Shown here one piece after another: positions 59,813 through 64,000 of a DNA stretch of 64,000 nucleotides; position 1 is the first letter of the stretch; every line of letters begins with the position of its first letter. Where the stretch lies: the NCBI GenBank assembly GCA_007570785.1, contig ML661885.1, forward strand, positions 32,708,331 through 32,772,330, read 5' to 3'. Under the pieces are notes generated by a model. That model ran no database searches. It was not told the origin of the DNA and saw only the letters and a list, made by a program, of their open reading frames with translations. The position numbers and the translations under genes are program-made. The stretch is from Antilocapra americana (taxonomy: Eukaryota > Chordata > Mammalia > Artiodactyla > Antilocapridae).

Positions 59813-60661
59813 AAGTTTTTGAAACCAGAAAATAAAATAAAATAATTTTTCATTGGAGAAAATTGAGAGCTAATTATCCAGACTTCTCTGGGCTCATACA
59901 AGAAGGTAAGAAAGCAACATGGAGATTTCAGTTATTCATTAGGAAAGACTATTCTGATATTCACGATGATTACACTAGCATGAGTTAAAACGCAAAATGT
60001 GGGAAGTTCTCAGTGAGACGGGACAATAAAAATGGAATTGGTGGTCTGTTATATATAATGTCTTCTTGATGAGATTGGTGGTGTGACTCTCAAGGTCCCT
60101 GCCAGGCCTATGAGTCAGTGATTCATGAAATAATAAAGCAGGTTTGCATGACCCAGTTTGTCCTCTAATTACATTTATACTCATCCTTTATAGGAGCCAC
60201 ATAGATGAGACTCTCCTTCCTGTTATTATAATAATTTAATATTTTAATCTACAACCTAGAATAACAAACATAATCAAAATACTTTCTAAGAAGAGAGAAT
60301 CCACTGTTCCCTCACTTTTCTTCTCAGACTTGAATTTGAATAAGTTGACTGAGGAAAATATAGTAGAAAGAACTCGTCAGCACATTGTCAGGTAAGTATA
60401 AGAATTACACCATATAAATAGCTACGATGAATAATTTATTTGGTAGCTAGATGGCATTATATTTGGGCTGTACTGTACTTTATCGGTTTTCCCTCCTCTC
60501 CTTTGAGGGCTTTTACAAGTTTAGGTTTTGTATCAGAATATACGTCAAAGGAAAAAGAAACACCTATTTATCAATCAAAAATATTATTTTCCAAGAGGCC
60601 TGTAGTTACTCTGGAAGTTGATTTGAATGTTGTTAATATCTATCCAGTTGCAAAAGGAAAA
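59813..60661. other. No gene recognised
   Basis: AT-rich, unique-looking. Confidence 0.45.
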
Positions 60662-61999
60662 CAGTTCAGTTCAGTTCAGTCGCTCAGTCGTGTCTAGCTC
60701 TTTGTGATCCTCTGGACCACAGCATGCCAGACCTCCTGGTCCATCACCAACTCGAGGAGTTTACTCAAACTCATCTCTGTGAGTCGATGATACCAACCAA
60801 CCGTCTCATCCTCTGTCATCTCCTTCTCCTCCTGCCCTCAATCTTTCCCAGCATCAGGGTCTTCTTCAATGAGTCAGCTCTTCCCATCAGGTGGCCAAAG
60901 TACTGGAGTTTCAGCTTCAACATCAGTCCTTCCAATGAACACTCAGGACTGATCTCCTTTATGACGGACTGGTTGGATCTCCTTGAAGTCCAAGGGACTC
61001 TCAAGAGTCTTCTCCAACACCACAGTTCAAAAGCATCAATTCTTCGGTGCTCACCTTTCTTTATAGTCCAACTCTCATATCCATACATGACTACTGGAAA
61101 AACCAAAGCCTTGACTAGATGGACCTTTGTTGGCAAGGTAATGTCTCTGCTTTTTAATATGCTGTCTAGATTGGTCATAACTTTCCTTCCAAGGGGTGTC
61201 TTAATTTCATGGCTGCAGTCACCATCTGCAGTGATTTTGGAGTCCAAAAAAATAGAGTTTCTCACTGTTTCCCCATTTATTTGCCATGAAGTGATGGGAC
61301 CAGATGCCATGATCTTACTTTTCTGAATGTTGAGCTTCAAGCCAACTTTTTCACTCTCCTCTTTCACTTTCATCAAGAGGCTCCATAGTTCTTATTCACT
61401 TTCTTCCATAAGGGTGATTCACCTGCATGTCTGAGGTTATTGATATTTCTCACAGCAAATTTGATTCCAGCTTGTGCTTCCTCTAGCCCAGGATTTCTCA
61501 TGATGTACTCTGACTATAAGTTAAATAAGCAGGGTGACAATATACAACCTTGACATAGTCCTTTTCCTATTTGGAACCAGTCTATTGTTCCATGTCCAGT
61601 TCTAACTGATGCTTCCTGACCTGCATACAGATTTCTCAAGAGGCAGGTCAGGTGGCCTGGTATTCCCATCTCTTTCAGACTTTTCCACAGTTTATTGTGA
61701 TCCACACAGTCAAAGGCTTTGGCATAATCAATAAAGCAGAAATAGATGTTTTTCTGGAATTCTCTTGCTTTTTTGATGATCCAGTGGATGTTGGAAATTT
61801 GATATCTGGTTCCTCTGCCTTTTCTAAGACCAGCTTGAACATCTGGAAGTTCATGTTTCACATATTGCTTAAGCCTGACTTGGAGAATTTTGAGCATTAC
61901 TTTAGTAGCATGTGAGATGAGTGCAATTGTGAGGTAGTTTGAGCATTCTTTGGCATTGCCTTTCTTTGGGATTGGAATGAAAACTGACCTTTTCTAGTC
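60662..61999 (-). mobile_element. BovB LINE, outer element, 3' section
   Basis: Antisense BovB starting with a (GTTCA)n-like 3' tail and running back to 'ctgaccttttctagtcctgt'. Antisense frames at 60816-61376 and 61514-61897 keep the FIDYAKAFDCVDHNKLW and CQGCILSPCLFNL blocks. The YADD region around 61400-61440 is damaged. The element continues at 63170 after a younger insertion. Confidence 0.93.
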
Positions 62000-62613
62000 C
62001 TGTCAAGATTGCTGGGAGAAATATCAATACCTCAGATATGCAGATGACACCACCCTTATAGCAGAAAGTGAAGAAGAACTAAAGAGCCTCTTCATGAAAG
62101 TGAAAGAAGAGAGTGAAAAAGTTGCCTCAAAGCTCAACATTCAGAAAATTAAGATCATGGCATCTAGTCCCATTACTTCATAGTAAGTAGATGGGAAAAC
62201 AGTGGAAACAGTGGCTGACTTTATTTTTATGGGCTCCAAAATCACTGTAGATGGTGATTGAAGCCATGAAATTAAAAGATGCTCACTCCTTGGAAGGAAC
62301 GTTATGACCAACCTAGACAGCATATTGAAAAGTAGAGACATTACTTTGTCAACAAAGGTCCATCTAGTCAAGCCTTTGGTTTTTCCAGTGGTCATGTATG
62401 GATGTGAGAATTGGACTATAAAGAAAGCTGAGCACCAAAGAATTGATGGTTTTGAACTGTGGTGTTGGAGAAGACTCTTGAGAGTCCCTTGGACTGCAAG
62501 GAGATCCAACCAGTCCATAATAAAGGAAATCAGTCCTGAATATTCACTGGTAGGACTGATGTTGAAGCTGAAACTCCAATACTTTGGTCACCTGATGGGA
62601 AGAGCTGACTCAT
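62000..62613 (+). mobile_element. BovB LINE, inner element, first section
   Basis: Sense BovB from 'caagattgctgggagaaata' (including the YADD-coding 'tatgcagatgacaccaccct') to 'gggaagagctgactcat'. It interrupts the outer BovB and is itself interrupted by an L1. Confidence 0.92.
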
Positions 62614-62956
62614 AACCCCGTATGCGAGATAGCAAAAGAGACACAGATGTATAGAACAGTCTTTTGGACTCTATGGGAGAGGGCAAGGGTGGGATGATAT
62701 GGGAGAATGGCATTGAAACATGTAAATGATCATATGTGAAATGAATCACCAGCCCACGTTTGATGCATGATACAGGATGCTCGGGCTGGTGCACCGGGAT
62801 GACCCAGAAAGATGGAATCGGGAGGGAAGTGGGAGGGGGGTTCTAGAAGGGGAACACATGTATACCCATGGCAGATTCATGTCAATGTATGGCAAAACCA
62901 ACACAATAATGTAAAGAAAAAAATTAAAATGAAAGAGAATTAAAAAATAATAAAAA
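62614..62956 (+). mobile_element. L1-BT 3' end inside the inner BovB
   Basis: Sense L1 3' UTR from 'aaccccgtatgcgagatagc' through 'gggaggggggttctagaagg' to an A-rich tail around 62918-62960. 5'-truncated to about 340 bases. Confidence 0.92.
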
Positions 62957-63169
62957 AAAGAAAGAAAAGACCTTGATGCTGAGAAAAGATTGAGGGCCGG
63001 AGGAGAAGGGGACGACAGAGGATGAGATGGTTGGATGGCATCACTGACTCAATGGACATGGGTTTGGGTGGACTCCGGGAGTTGGTGATGGACAGGGAGG
63101 CCTGGTATGCTGCGGTTCATGGGGTTCCGAAGAGTCAGACACGACTGAGCGACTGAACTGAACTGAACT
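62957..63169 (+). mobile_element. BovB LINE, inner element, 3' section
   Basis: Continues the inner BovB ('aaaagaccttgatgctgaga ... gagtcagacacgactgagcg') and ends with the tail (ACTGA)n-like repeat at about 63150-63169. Confidence 0.92.
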
Positions 63170-63615
63170 GGCCACTGCTGAGTTTTCCAAATTTGCTGGC
63201 ATATTGAGTGTAGCACTTTCCAGCATCATCTTTTAGGATTTGAATAACTCAACTGGAATTCATCACCTCCACTAGCTTTGTTTGTAGTGATGCTTTCTAA
63301 GGCGCACTTGACTTCACATTCCAAGATGTCTGACTGTAGGTGAGTGATCACACTATTGTGATTATCTGGGTTGTGAAGATCTTTTTTGGACAGTTCTTCT
63401 ATGTATTCCTGCCACTTCTTAATATCTTCATTCTGTTAGGTCCATACCATTTCTGTCCTTTATTGAGCCCATCTTTACATGAAATATTCCCTTGGTATCT
63501 CTAAAATTCTTGAAGAAATCTCTAGTCTTTCCTATTCTATTGTTTTCCTCTATTTCTTTGCACTGACCACTGAGGAAGGCTTTCTTATCACTCTTTGCTA
63601 TTTTTTGGAACTCAA
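63170..63615 (-). mobile_element. BovB LINE, outer element, upstream section
   Basis: Antisense BovB resuming at 'gccactgctgagttttccaa', exactly the sequence expected beyond 'cctgt' at 61999. It runs to 'tttgctattttttggaactc', deeper into the 5' part of the BovB ORF than the other copies here. Confidence 0.92.
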
Positions 63616-64000
63616 ATTAGTAGAAAAAATTGCTAACTTATTTTCTTACTGCACTAAGCCATATCAGTTTTAAAAAAGAATGGCTTACTTCATAGCTTGT
63701 TACTCCCAGACTGAACCTCTTCTTTCTCAGGGAGAGTGAGGGGAAAGTAAAACTATTCTATATGATAAATATGAGGAGCTTGAGAGTTGGGTATAGACAT
63801 CTAGGGAGAAAAGAGGACAGAGCCAGAAAAGGCCAGAGGGAAGGGCCCAGGAAAGAGGTTAGAGGACTCAGAATGGAAAGCTTACTTATTCAAATTTCCA
63901 GTTGCAAAGATGGCTGAAGGGTTCTGAAGATCAGAGATGTTACATATTTAATATTAAGCTGGTCCCTGTCCCATATTCTATATGTTCTATTTCAATGTCT
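63616..64000. other. No gene recognised
   Basis: Unique-looking DNA to the window end. Confidence 0.45.

Noticed and set aside
60724..61326. 200-aa plus-strand frame
   Set aside because: It is the antisense shadow of the outer BovB element.
60662..63615. Twin-priming (5' inversion) as the cause of the opposed BovB segments
   Set aside because: The minus-strand element resumes at 63170 with the exact next BovB bases, and both orientations have their own 3' tails. A nested insertion explains it better.

Overview
This is vertebrate nuclear DNA from a ruminant, most likely a bovid. It is AT-rich and mostly non-coding. It is full of Bov-tA/Bov-A SINEs, BovB (RTE) LINEs and ruminant-type L1 3' ends, a mix that points to Bovidae. 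Older layers (CHR-type SINE, MIR, L2, a CR1/L3 remnant, L1M) are also present. There is no operon, phage, CRISPR or other bacterial feature. A 400-base run of N (31878-32277) marks a draft-assembly gap.

The window holds one confident protein-coding gene, TMEM74, on the plus strand. A CpG-rich promoter (about 43.39-43.99 kb) carries a ZNF143/SBS-like motif and two GC boxes, and a polypurine tract lies just upstream. A likely non-coding first exon ends at a GTGAGT donor (43611). An intron of about 2.35 kb follows, then a second exon (predicted from 45960) with an intact 305-codon reading frame (45999-46916) that starts after a tiny upstream ORF. Candidate polyadenylation signals lie at 47.5 kb and 52.4 kb.

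Left of the gene (1-43 kb) are old L1M fragments (1-3.4 kb), BovB copies at 4.7, 9.7, 16.3, 18.3, 23.9 and 41.6 kb, a 2.2 kb L1 3' half at 20.7-22.9 kb, L2 remnants at 15.2 and 34.5 kb, many MIRs, and a 39-nt piece of 5S rRNA inserted between perfect 17-bp duplications at 31.4 kb. Right of the gene (47-64 kb) are sparser SINEs, several ancient unassigned repeats (55.3-57.0 kb) and a nested BovB-in-BovB-with-L1 structure at 60.7-63.6 kb.

Most other open frames are LINE ORF fragments or chance frames inside repeats. I did not find a new multi-gene system. The most notable observations are the tailless 5S retro-insert, the nested LINE cluster, an internally deleted BovB copy flanked by duplications, and the micro-uORF before TMEM74. 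All repeat families were assigned by eye from remembered consensus features, so boundaries are approximate to about 5-20 bases, and more for old elements.
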